Of a stretch of 21,819 bases of DNA, positions 6,668 to 13,970 are shown piece after piece (the first letter of the stretch is position 1; the number at the start of each line of letters is the position of its first letter). Under the pieces are notes generated by a model. That model was not told where the DNA came from and made no database searches. It was given only the letters and a program-made list of their open reading frames with translations. Source of the stretch: UBA668 sp031413415. GTDB lineage: Bacteria > Actinomycetota > Acidimicrobiia > Acidimicrobiales > Ilumatobacteraceae. The DNA lies in NCBI GenBank assembly GCA_031413415.1, contig JANOET010000063.1:1-21819 (forward strand), written 5' to 3'. Position numbers and translations under genes: made by a program.

Positions 6668-7309
6668 ATGAGTGACAACAGCACCATGCAGCGCGTCCGC
6701 GCGCTCGTCTCGCCGATCATCGCCGACCTGAAGCTCGACCTCTACGACCTCGAGTTCCGGGGCGGCACGTTGCGGGTCACCATCGACACCCCGCCTGGCA
6801 GCGAAGGCGGCGTCAACCTCGAGAACATCGCCCTGGCCACCCGGCTCATCTCGCGAGACCTCGATCACGAAGATCCCGTGCCCGGTCATTACACCCTCGA
6901 GGTCACCAGTCCTGGCCTCGAGCGCAATCTGCGCCTGCCGGCGCACTTCCAGCGTGAGATCGGCAAGACGGTCGCCATCCGACTGCGCGACACCACCAGC
7001 GACGCCCGCCGGGTGCAGGGTGTGCTGATCGCTGCCACCGACGCCGAGTGCATCGTTCGCCAGGAAGATCCTGCGGCCGACGGTACGTTCCCCGAGCGGG
7101 TCGTGCCGTACCACCAGGTCGACCGAGCCAAGACCGTGTTCGTGTGGGGTCCCACTCCTCGCCCCGGCGATGCCGTGAAGAAGGGGCCCGCCAAGCAACC
7201 GCCGGCTCCGAAGAACTCGGCCGCCAAGAAGACCGCCAAGAAGGCGGCTGCCAAGAAGACCGCTGCTCCCAAGAAGAAGCCTGTGACGAAGAAGGAAACC
7301 TCCGCATGA
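6668..7309 (+). CDS. rimP: Ribosome maturation factor RimP with Lys/Ala-rich tail
   Basis: RimP (YlxS family) helps mature the 30S subunit. The 213-residue product shows LDLYDLEFRGGTLRVTID, an alpha/beta N-terminal domain, the family motif YTLEVTSPGLERNL, and a C-terminal SH3-like domain ending near residue 165. Residues 168-213 form an extra tail rich in Lys, Ala and Pro (repeats of AAKKTAKKAAAKK type), making it longer than the usual 150-180 residues. ATG at 6668 is chosen because AGGAGGTGAAG directly precedes it; a GTG at 6662 would overlap this ribosome site. It is the first gene of the operon, and its stop overlaps the nusA start (ATGA). Confidence 0.93.
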   Translation: MSDNSTMQRVRALVSPIIADLKLDLYDLEFRGGTLRVTIDTPPGSEGGVNLENIALATRLISRDLDHEDPVPGHYTLEVTSPGLERNLRLPAHFQREIGKTVAIRLRDTTSDARRVQGVLIAATDAECIVRQEDPAADGTFPERVVPYHQVDRAKTVFVWGPTPRPGDAVKKGPAKQPPAPKNSAAKKTAKKAAAKKTAAPKKKPVTKKETSA

Positions 7310-8541
7310 GCAACCTGGACATGTCCGAAGCCATCAAGATGCTCGCGAACGAGAAGAACATCTCGGTCGACGCGCTCTTGCAGGTGCTCGCCGACGCACT
7401 CGTCCTCGCCTACAAGCGTCGCCCCGGCGCAGCCCAGGAGGTCGAGGTCTCCGTCGATCCGCAGACGATGGAGTTCTCGTTCACGGCCTACGACGTCGAC
7501 GAGGAGGGCAACTGGGTCGATCCTCGTGACGACACGCCCAAGCGCGAGGAGATGGGCCGCATCGCGGCCCAGACCTTCCGACAGGTGATGAGCCAGAAGA
7601 TCCGCGAGGCCGAGCGCGATCGCAAGTTCGAGGAGTATGCGAACCGCGAGGGCGACATCGTCACCGGCATCATCCAGCAGGCCGACGACCGCTACACGTT
7701 GCTCGACCTCGGTCGCGTCGAGAGCCTGCTGCCGAAGGCCGAGCAGGTGCCATTCGAGCGTCCCGTGCCCGGCGACCGGGTGAAGGCCTACATCGTCGAG
7801 GTCCGCAAGACCGCCAAGGGTCCCCAGATCGTCGTCAGCCGCACCCACCCGGGTCTCATCAAGCGGTTGTTCGAGCTCGAGGTCCCCGAGATCGCCGACG
7901 GCATCGTCGAGATCAAGGCCTGCGCTCGCGAGCCAGGTCACCGGACGAAGATCGCCGTGTGGAGCAACGACCACAACGTCGACCCCGTCGGCGCCTGCGT
8001 GGGCGCCCGTGGCGGTCGCGTGCGCATGGTGGTCAACGAACTCCGCGGCGAGAAGATCGACATCGTTCCCTTCAGCGAGGACCTGGCCGACTTCGTCGCC
8101 AAGGCGCTCTCGCCGGCGAAGGTGAAGGAAGTCATCATCAGCGACGACCTCTCGCAGGCCGACGTCATCGTCCCCGACCACCAGCTCAGCCTGGCGATCG
8201 GCAAGGAGGGCCAGAACGCCCGCCTCGCCGCGCGCCTCACGGGCGTGCGCATCGACATTCGTGGCGAGACGCAGCCGGTCGACGGCCTCGACGACGACGC
8301 CGACTACGCCGAGGGCGAGTGGGTCACCAACACCGAGAGCGGCGCCATGGAGTGGCACGCCGCCGACGGCACGGTGCTCACCCAGGATCAGTGGAACGAG
8401 CAGGCGGCCAACCCCGTCCAGCCCGTCGCCGAGATCGCTGCCGAGATCGCTGCGGAGGAGCCAGCCGCCGAGGCCGACGCCCCCGCGACGGAAGTAGAAG
8501 TCAATGATGACAACACGAAAGTAGGTGGTGACGACGCCTGA
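7306..8541 (+). CDS. nusA: Transcription termination/antitermination protein NusA
   Basis: NusA binds RNA polymerase and nascent RNA and modulates pausing, termination and antitermination. The 411-residue product has the N-terminal polymerase-binding domain (MSEAIKMLANEKNISVDALL onward), an S1 domain at about 112-178 (EGDIVTGIIQQADDRYTLLDLG), and KH1/KH2 domains (VGACVGARGGRVRMVVNEL, and DHQLSLAIGKEGQNARLAAR). A C-terminal acidic, Ala/Glu-rich tail follows from about 335. The ATG overlaps the rimP stop as ATGA, implying translational coupling, and AAGGAAA lies upstream. The frame extends further upstream inside rimP without homology, so the start is well fixed. Its last 17 bases overlap ylxR. 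Confidence 0.97.
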   Translation: MSNLDMSEAIKMLANEKNISVDALLQVLADALVLAYKRRPGAAQEVEVSVDPQTMEFSFTAYDVDEEGNWVDPRDDTPKREEMGRIAAQTFRQVMSQKIREAERDRKFEEYANREGDIVTGIIQQADDRYTLLDLGRVESLLPKAEQVPFERPVPGDRVKAYIVEVRKTAKGPQIVVSRTHPGLIKRLFELEVPEIADGIVEIKACAREPGHRTKIAVWSNDHNVDPVGACVGARGGRVRMVVNELRGEKIDIVPFSEDLADFVAKALSPAKVKEVIISDDLSQADVIVPDHQLSLAIGKEGQNARLAARLTGVRIDIRGETQPVDGLDDDADYAEGEWVTNTESGAMEWHAADGTVLTQDQWNEQAANPVQPVAEIAAEIAAEEPAAEADAPATEVEVNDDNTKVGGDDA

Positions 8542-8866
8542 GACCGACGCAGCACCGCTGCGCACCTGTGTCGGCTGCCGCACCACGCGGCCGCAGACAC
8601 ACATGGTGCGGTGCGTTCTGGGACCTGACGGAGCCACCGTCAGCCGGACCGCCCCGGGCCGAGGTGCCTGGTTGTGCTCGGAGGACTGTCTGCACGTCGC
8701 GATTCGCCGCAAGGCGTTCGAGCGTGCATGGCGGCGGGCAGTGCCCGCTCTTGCGTTCGACGGTGTCCAGGATGCGTTGCAGAACGCATTCCGGTCCGTG
8801 ATCACCAACATGGAAGAATTGCCGACTGCCGGGACTCCCGGCTCACCGGTGCCAACGAAAGGCTGA
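8525..8866 (+). CDS. ylxR: YlxR family RNA-binding protein
   Basis: A small basic protein of the YlxR (DUF448) family, regularly encoded between nusA and infB. In Bacillus subtilis the homologue has been described as a modulator of RNase P (RnpM). Seen: RTCVGCR at residues 13-19 (C15, C18), the family signature GRGAWLC at 45-51, C55, and the basic helix RRKAFERAWRRAV. At 113 residues it is slightly longer than usual, with a low-complexity tail. The GTG start lies within the end of nusA (17-nt overlap), preceded by AAGTAGGTG; coupling is likely. A second GTG immediately after it is an equal alternative. Confidence 0.9.
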   Translation: MVTTPETDAAPLRTCVGCRTTRPQTHMVRCVLGPDGATVSRTAPGRGAWLCSEDCLHVAIRRKAFERAWRRAVPALAFDGVQDALQNAFRSVITNMEELPTAGTPGSPVPTKG

Positions 8867-8873
8867 CAAGGGT

Positions 8874-11800
8874 TTGGCGAAGAATCTCAGGGTGCACGAG
8901 CTCGGCAAAGAGCTCGGAATGACGAATGCAGAGATGATGTCGCTCTGCGACACGATGGGCGTGGGTGTGAAGAGTCACTCCTCGACGCTCATCGAAGCGC
9001 AGGCCGATCGTCTACGTCGTCGCGCAGAACGGGATGGTTTGACGCGCCCCGAACAGCCCGAAGAGGCCAAGCCGGTGAAGAAGGCGGCCAAGAAGGCCGC
9101 CGCCGCGCCGGCCGAGACGGCTTCCGACGGCACGGAGGGCGATGCGCCGAAGCCGGCCAAGAAGGCTGCGGCGAAGAAGGCCGCGGCTCCCAAGGCCGAG
9201 GTCCACGATTCGCCCGCACCCGCGGCGGCCGAGCCTGCGGTGGTCGAGTCCGCCCCGGCGCCCGCGCCGGTCGTCGAGGCTCCCGCTCCCGCTCCGGTGG
9301 TCGAGGCACCAGCCCCGGCGCCAGCCCCCGCTCCCGCGCCCGCTCCCGCTCCGGTGGTCGAGGCTCCCGCTCCGACGCCCGTCGCCGAAGCCCCGGCGGC
9401 GCCCGCCGAGCCCGCCCCGGCGCGCATCGTCAGTAGCCGGCCCCCGGTCACGCCGCGTCCGCCTGCCGGCACGGGCATGCCGCCCACCACACCGCGTCCC
9501 CCGGTTGCGCCAACAGCACAGCCGCCCGCAGCACAGCCGCCCGCAGCACAGCCGCCGGCCGCCCGCCCGCCGGCCGCGCCGCCCGGCGCCGGCCAACGTC
9601 CTCCGGCCGCGCCTGCTGGCGCTGGCGCTGGCCGTCCGCCGTCGACACCCACGTCGGCCACGGGTCGTCCCATTCCGCCGCCGCCTGCGGGTCGTCCGCT
9701 CTCGGCGTCCGGTAAGCCCATTCCGCCGCCGCCCGGCGGTGTCCGGCCCACCGGTCAGCGTCCCGGCGCGCCCGGCGCCCGCCCCGGCGGCTACACGGCT
9801 CGTCCCGGCGGTCCCGGCGGTCCCGGCGGCCCTCGCCCCGGTGGACCCGGCGGCCCGCGTCCCGGTGGCGGGTTCGGTGGCCCGCGTCCCGGTGGCGGTT
9901 TCGCCGGTGCCCGTCCCGGTGGCCCTGGTGGTCCCGGTGCCGGCGGCCCCGGAGGCGGACCGCGTCCTGGCGGTGGTGGCGGTCCTCGCCCCAACGGTCA
10001 GCGCCGCGCGCCGCGCAAGAAGAGCCGTGCTCGTCGTCGTCGCGACTTCGACGAGTTGCAGCCGAACTACAACTCGGCGTACACGCCGAACAGTGCCCCG
10101 GTCCCCGAGGGCACGATCATCATCGAGCGCGGTGTGTCGGCCCAGGAGTTCGCTCCGAAGTTGAACCGCACTGCGGCCGACGTCATCCGCTTCCTGCTCC
10201 AGAACGGCGAGATGGTCACTGCGACCATGACGCTCACCGACGAGCAGATGGAACTCTTCGCGCTCGAGGTGGGCGCCGATCTGTTGCTGGTCGAGGCCGG
10301 CCAGCAGGAGGAGATGGAGCTCCAGGCGTTGTTCGACGACAGCGACGACGATGACGAGACGCTGCAGGAATGGCGTCCGCCGGTCATCACCGTCATGGGC
10401 CACGTCGACCACGGCAAGACCACGCTGCTCGACAAGATCCGCGACGCCAACGTGGTGTCGGGTGAAGCCGGTGGCATCACCCAGCACATCGGTGCGTACC
10501 AGGTGGAGAAGGACGGTCGGAAGATCACGTTCCTCGACACGCCCGGTCACGCCGCGTTCACCAAGATGCGTGCACGTGGCGCGCAGGTCACCGACATCGT
10601 GGTGCTCATGGTCGCGGCCGACGACGGCGTCATGCCCCAGACGGTCGAGGCCATCAACCACGCCAAGGCGGCCGATGTGCCGATCGTGGTGGCGTTGAAC
10701 AAGATCGACAAGGAGAACGCCGACCCGCAGCGCGTGTACGCGCAGCTCGCCGAACACGAGCTCGTCCCCGAGTCGTGGGGTGGCGACACCATCGTCGTCG
10801 AGATGGCGGCGGCGCAGAACATCGGTGTCGACGAGATGCTCGAGCAGCTCCTCGTGGTCGCCGAACTCGAAGAGCTCACCGCGAACCCGCAGGGTCGCGC
10901 CAAGGGCGTCGTCCTCGAGGCGAACCTCGACGTCGGTCGTGGTCCGGTGGCCACCATCCTCGTCGACAAGGGCGAGCTCAAGGTCGGCGATCCCATCGTG
11001 GCCGGAGCTGCGTGGGGCCGTGTCCGCGCCATGATCGACGACAAGGGCGAACAGGTGAAGTCCGCTGGCCCCAGCACCCCGGTGCAGGTCCTCGGTCTGC
11101 AGAGCGTGCCGAACGCGGGCGACGAGTTCCGTTCGTCCGACACCGAGAAGACCGCGAAGACGGTCGCCGAGGCGCGCGAACAGCGTCAGCGTCTGAAGAA
11201 CCAGCGTGGCGATGCCCGCGTGCAGCGCGGTGTGAAGCTCGAGGACATCTTCAGCCAGATCCAGTCCGGCGAGGTCGCCACCCTGAACCTGGTCATCAAG
11301 GCCGATGTGCAGGGTTCGCTCGAAGCCGTCACCGAGAGTCTTCGTCGCCTCGAGCGCGACGAGGTGAAGTTGGCGTTCGTCCACCGTGGCGTGGGCGGCA
11401 TCATCCACCGTGGCGTGGGCGGCATCACCGAGAACGACATCAGCCTCGCCGCAACCACCAACGCGACGCTCATCGGCTTCAACGTTCGTCCGGACCGCAA
11501 GGCCCGCGATCTGGCCGACAGCGAAGGCGTCGAGATCCGTACCTACGAGATCATCTACAAGCTGCTCGAGGACATCGAGCGGGCCATGCTCGGCATGCTC
11601 GCCCCGGAGTTCGAGGAAGTGGTCACCGGCGAAGCCGAGGTCCGCGAGATCTTCCGCGTCCCCCGCATCGGCGCCATCGCCGGCTGCATCGTCCGCACGG
11701 GCGTCATCACCCGTGGCTCGAAGGTTCGCTTCCTTCGCGACGGCTCGATCATCTGGAAGGGCTCCATCCAATCGCTCAAGCGCTTCAAGGAAGATGCGCG

Positions 11801-11909
11801 CGAGGTCCGTGAGGGCTTCGAGTGCGGCGTGGGTCTGAGCGACTTCCAGGACCTCAAGCCGGGCGACCTCATCGAGACGTTCGAAGAGCGCGAGATCGCT
11901 CGGGTCTGA
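8874..11909 (+). CDS. infB: Translation initiation factor IF-2
   Basis: The GTPase that places initiator tRNA on the 30S subunit; 1011 residues, long even for actinobacteria. It starts at TTG 8874 (MAKNLRVHELGKELGMTNAE, first IF2_N domain). Lys/Ala and Pro/Ala repeats (about 65-290), Gly/Pro/Arg-rich repeats (about 290-375) and a basic patch follow. A second IF2_N lies at about 414-476. The G domain has GHVDHGKT at 509-516, DTPGH from 555 and NKID at 609-612. The G5 region reads MAAAQ (644-648) where SAK is usual. Domain 3 carries an 8-residue tandem duplication (HRGVGGII/HRGVGGIT, 837-852) in a normally invariant GVGGITE segment. The C-terminal tRNA-binding domain is intact (VREIFRVPRIGAIAGC onward). 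The frame is otherwise uninterrupted. Confidence 0.97.
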   Translation: MAKNLRVHELGKELGMTNAEMMSLCDTMGVGVKSHSSTLIEAQADRLRRRAERDGLTRPEQPEEAKPVKKAAKKAAAAPAETASDGTEGDAPKPAKKAAAKKAAAPKAEVHDSPAPAAAEPAVVESAPAPAPVVEAPAPAPVVEAPAPAPAPAPAPAPAPVVEAPAPTPVAEAPAAPAEPAPARIVSSRPPVTPRPPAGTGMPPTTPRPPVAPTAQPPAAQPPAAQPPAARPPAAPPGAGQRPPAAPAGAGAGRPPSTPTSATGRPIPPPPAGRPLSASGKPIPPPPGGVRPTGQRPGAPGARPGGYTARPGGPGGPGGPRPGGPGGPRPGGGFGGPRPGGGFAGARPGGPGGPGAGGPGGGPRPGGGGGPRPNGQRRAPRKKSRARRRRDFDELQPNYNSAYTPNSAPVPEGTIIIERGVSAQEFAPKLNRTAADVIRFLLQNGEMVTATMTLTDEQMELFALEVGADLLLVEAGQQEEMELQALFDDSDDDDETLQEWRPPVITVMGHVDHGKTTLLDKIRDANVVSGEAGGITQHIGAYQVEKDGRKITFLDTPGHAAFTKMRARGAQVTDIVVLMVAADDGVMPQTVEAINHAKAADVPIVVALNKIDKENADPQRVYAQLAEHELVPESWGGDTIVVEMAAAQNIGVDEMLEQLLVVAELEELTANPQGRAKGVVLEANLDVGRGPVATILVDKGELKVGDPIVAGAAWGRVRAMIDDKGEQVKSAGPSTPVQVLGLQSVPNAGDEFRSSDTEKTAKTVAEAREQRQRLKNQRGDARVQRGVKLEDIFSQIQSGEVATLNLVIKADVQGSLEAVTESLRRLERDEVKLAFVHRGVGGIIHRGVGGITENDISLAATTNATLIGFNVRPDRKARDLADSEGVEIRTYEIIYKLLEDIERAMLGMLAPEFEEVVTGEAEVREIFRVPRIGAIAGCIVRTGVITRGSKVRFLRDGSIIWKGSIQSLKRFKEDAREVREGFECGVGLSDFQDLKPGDLIETFEEREIARV
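9516..9560 (+). repeat. Three 15-bp tandem units inside infB
   Basis: gcacagccgcccgca is repeated twice exactly and a third time with changes at its 3' end, encoding AQPPA units. It is part of the low-complexity linker of IF-2, where repeat number is expected to vary between strains. Confidence 0.85.
11380..11427 (+). repeat. Perfect 24-bp tandem duplication inside infB
   Basis: Positions 11380-11403 and 11404-11427 are identical (unit begins tccaccgtggcgtgggcggc). The duplication is in frame and adds 8 residues to IF-2 domain 3 just before TENDISLA. Unlike the N-terminal linker repeats, it lies in a conserved folded core. Confidence 0.97.
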
Positions 11910-11932
11910 CCCCTGGTCCGGCACGGCGCCGG

Positions 11933-11938
11933 TAGGGT
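11933..11938 (+). promoter_or_regulatory. Putative -10 box (TAGGGT) for the DsbA-like gene
   Basis: TAGGGT is followed by 6 nt and the ATG at 11945, the leaderless arrangement. There is no good Shine-Dalgarno otherwise. It suggests an internal promoter driving the DsbA-like gene and possibly rbfA-truB. Confidence 0.45.
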
Positions 11939-11944
11939 CGCTGC

Positions 11945-12583
11945 ATGGCAGATCTCGAGTTCTTCTTCGATGCCGTCTGCCCGTGGGCATGGGTGACGTC
12001 GCGTTGGGTCGAAGAGGTGCAACAACTTCGCGACTACGACGTCACCTGGCGGTTCATCTCGCTGAAGTTCATCAACGAGGACCGCAAGAACGACTGGTAC
12101 ACGCCGCAGTACCGCGCCGCGCACATGGCCGGGTTGTACGTCCACCGAGTCGCCGACCAGGTGCGCCTCGACCTCGGCAACGAGGCCGTGGGCGCGCTGT
12201 ACACGGCCACCGGCACGGCGTTCCACCCGCGCGGCCGTCGACCCGAGATCGCCGACGATCCGGTGAAGTTCATGGGTGAGATGCTCGCCGACGCCGGGCT
12301 GCCCGCGGTGCTCGCCACCCACGCGCTCGACGACTCGCACGACGCGTTCGTGAAGGCCGAGACCGATGCAGCCTTCGCTCGCACCGGCGAAGGGGTGGGT
12401 ACCCCGATCATCACCTTCCATCCGGGCAAGCGCCGCGAGGCCAGCTTCTTCGGCCCCGTCATCGCTCGCATCCCGCGAGGTGCGGAGGCGATGCGCCTGT
12501 GGGACGCCGTCGAGGTCATCGCCACCACCACTGGAATGGCCGAGCTGAAGCGTTCGAATCGCGCGAAGCTCGACTTCACCTGA
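11945..12583 (+). CDS. DsbA-family thioredoxin-fold protein, Rv2466c-like
   Basis: A 212-residue thioredoxin-fold protein strongly resembling M. tuberculosis Rv2466c, a mycothiol-dependent reductase (shared: CPW-W-TSRW, the LYTAxG segment, LADAGLP, GTP, and FFGPVxxRIPRGEEA-like motif). The usual CPWC active site is CPWAW here (C12, A15), so only the nucleophilic Cys remains and a monothiol, mycothiol-mixed-disulfide mechanism is more likely than dithiol exchange. The cis-proline loop is GTPII (P154). There is no signal peptide, so it is cytoplasmic. It sits between infB and rbfA, 35 bp after infB and 15 bp before rbfA. Its place in a translation operon may reflect only transcription linkage. 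The substrate is unknown. Confidence 0.85.
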   Translation: MADLEFFFDAVCPWAWVTSRWVEEVQQLRDYDVTWRFISLKFINEDRKNDWYTPQYRAAHMAGLYVHRVADQVRLDLGNEAVGALYTATGTAFHPRGRRPEIADDPVKFMGEMLADAGLPAVLATHALDDSHDAFVKAETDAAFARTGEGVGTPIITFHPGKRREASFFGPVIARIPRGAEAMRLWDAVEVIATTTGMAELKRSNRAKLDFT

Positions 12584-12598
12584 AAGGACGCGGTCAAC

Positions 12599-13027
12599 AT
12601 GTCCAAGCCCCGTCGTACCACTGCTCCGTCCAGCCACAAGTACCCGCGCACTGCGCGGCTCAACGAGTCGTTGCGGGAAGTCATCGCTGAAGAGCTCATC
12701 CGCATCGACGACGAGCGGTTGGCGCTCATCGCGATCACCGCGATCGACGTCGACTCGGAGATGAACCGGGCGATCGTGTACTACGACTCCTTGCTCGGCG
12801 AGGACGGCGACGGTGAGATCGGCGCAGCGCTCGCCGACCACCGTGTTCGCATCCAGGCTTCGGTCGGCCGGCAGATCCGCTCGAAGAAGACCCCCATCCT
12901 CAGCTTCAAGCCCGACGACGCCATCCGTGCCGCCGAGCGCATCGAGCGAGTGTTGCGCGACAAGGACACGCTCCCGCCGCGCCCGCCCGAGCCCGACCCC
13001 ACCACCAACGACGTTGCCAACGACTGA
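12599..13027 (+). CDS. rbfA: Ribosome-binding factor A
   Basis: RbfA assists late 16S rRNA and 30S maturation in the cytoplasm. The 142-residue product has the KH-like fold pattern: YPRTARLNESLREVIAEEL, then LIAITAIDVDSEMNRAIVYYDSL (family: VT.V.VS.D...A.VY.S), and RIQASVGRQIRSKKTPILSFKPDDAI (family: R..ia..l..R..P.L.F..D). A short Pro-rich tail follows. ATG at 12599 has AAAGGA about 9 nt upstream, just after the DsbA-like stop. Its TGA overlaps the truB ATG by one base (TGATG), implying coupled translation. Confidence 0.93.
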   Translation: MSKPRRTTAPSSHKYPRTARLNESLREVIAEELIRIDDERLALIAITAIDVDSEMNRAIVYYDSLLGEDGDGEIGAALADHRVRIQASVGRQIRSKKTPILSFKPDDAIRAAERIERVLRDKDTLPPRPPEPDPTTNDVAND

Positions 13028-13914
13028 TGGCCCGGCGTCGCCCGCCCACCGTCCACGGTCTTGCCGTGGTCGACAAACCTGCTGGTGTGACGAGCCACGA
13101 CGTGGTGGGCATGCTGCGCCGTCGCTTGGGTGAGCGCCGCGTCGGTCACGCCGGGACGCTCGATCCCGATGCGACGGGCGTCCTCCTGGTGGGGGTGGGC
13201 AATTGCACCCGGTTGCTGCGCTTCCTCACCGACCTTGGCAAGACCTACACCGGTCAGGTGGTGTTCGGCAGCACCACCGACTCGCTCGACTCCACCGGCA
13301 CCGTCACGGGCACGTTCGACATGAGCGGGTTGACGTTCGAGCAGGTGCGCACGGCAGTGGCCGAGCATCTGGTGGGTCCCATCATGCAGATCCCTCCGAT
13401 GGTCAGCGCAGTCAAGGTCGACGGCCGCCGCCTGCACGAACTTGCTCGTGAGGGGGTCGAGGTCGAGCGCGAGCCGCGCCCGGTGACGGTGTACCGGTTC
13501 GACGTCGCGCCCACTTCCGACCCACTGGTCTACGACGTCGAAGTGCAGTGCTCGAAGGGAACGTACCTGCGTACGCTGGCCGACGATCTCGGCCGGCTGT
13601 GTGGCGGTGGCGCTCATCTTCGCGGGTTGCGCCGCACTGCAGTCGGGGGATTCACCGTCGACCAGGCGATGCCGCCCGACATGGTCGAGTTGCTGTCGCT
13701 GCCGCAGGCAGTGCGCGACTATCCCGCGGTCATGGTCGGCGCCGACGGCGCCGCGCTGGTGCGAAATGGTCGGGTGCTCGACCGCTTCCCCGATGCCGGC
13801 GACGGCGACGGTCCCTGGGCGGTACTCGACCCCGACGGCGATCTCCTGGCGATGTACGAGGCGTTCGGCGCTCAGGTGAAGCCATCAGTGGTGGTGTCTT
13901 CTCACGACGCGTGA
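13027..13914 (+). CDS. truB: tRNA pseudouridine-55 synthase
   Basis: TruB makes pseudouridine at position 55 of the tRNA T-loop. The 295-residue product contains VVDKPAGVTSHDVV at 14-27, the catalytic motif GHAGTLDPDATGVL with nucleophile D46, KTYTGQVVFGSTTDSLD, the IPPMVSAVKVDGRRLHELAREG segment, and CSKGTYLRTLADDLG near 178-192. A C-terminal actinobacterial-type TruB domain of about 70 residues follows. The start overlaps the rbfA stop (TGATG). The end lies 56 bp before ribF. Confidence 0.96.
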   Translation: MARRRPPTVHGLAVVDKPAGVTSHDVVGMLRRRLGERRVGHAGTLDPDATGVLLVGVGNCTRLLRFLTDLGKTYTGQVVFGSTTDSLDSTGTVTGTFDMSGLTFEQVRTAVAEHLVGPIMQIPPMVSAVKVDGRRLHELAREGVEVEREPRPVTVYRFDVAPTSDPLVYDVEVQCSKGTYLRTLADDLGRLCGGGAHLRGLRRTAVGGFTVDQAMPPDMVELLSLPQAVRDYPAVMVGADGAALVRNGRVLDRFPDAGDGDGPWAVLDPDGDLLAMYEAFGAQVKPSVVVSSHDA

Positions 13915-13956
13915 TCTGCACGTCCGCCGGTCGTGCCTGGGCGGGTGCCGAACCGG

Positions 13957-13962
13957 TAGCGT
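13957..13962 (+). promoter_or_regulatory. ribF: Putative -10 box (TAGCGT) for ribF
   Basis: TAGCGT, 8 nt, then the GTG at 13971. No Shine-Dalgarno is present before that GTG, so a leaderless transcript is likely. This also supports the GTG as the ribF start. Confidence 0.45.
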
Positions 13963-13970
13963 CGTGGCTC

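Noticed and set aside
9516..9990. Dense short repeats considered as a possible CRISPR or satellite array
   Set aside because: They are in-frame codon repeats of the Pro/Ala and Gly-rich IF-2 linker, without spacers of constant size.
9012..11990. 992-residue open frame on the minus strand opposite infB
   Set aside because: It mirrors infB codons in high-GC DNA; the translation is His/Arg/Asp/Leu-rich with no recognisable domain, while the plus strand is clearly IF-2.
13548..13970. Upstream extension of the ribF frame into truB
   Set aside because: RibF homology begins at GTG 13971, and the extension overlaps the real truB coding sequence in another frame.
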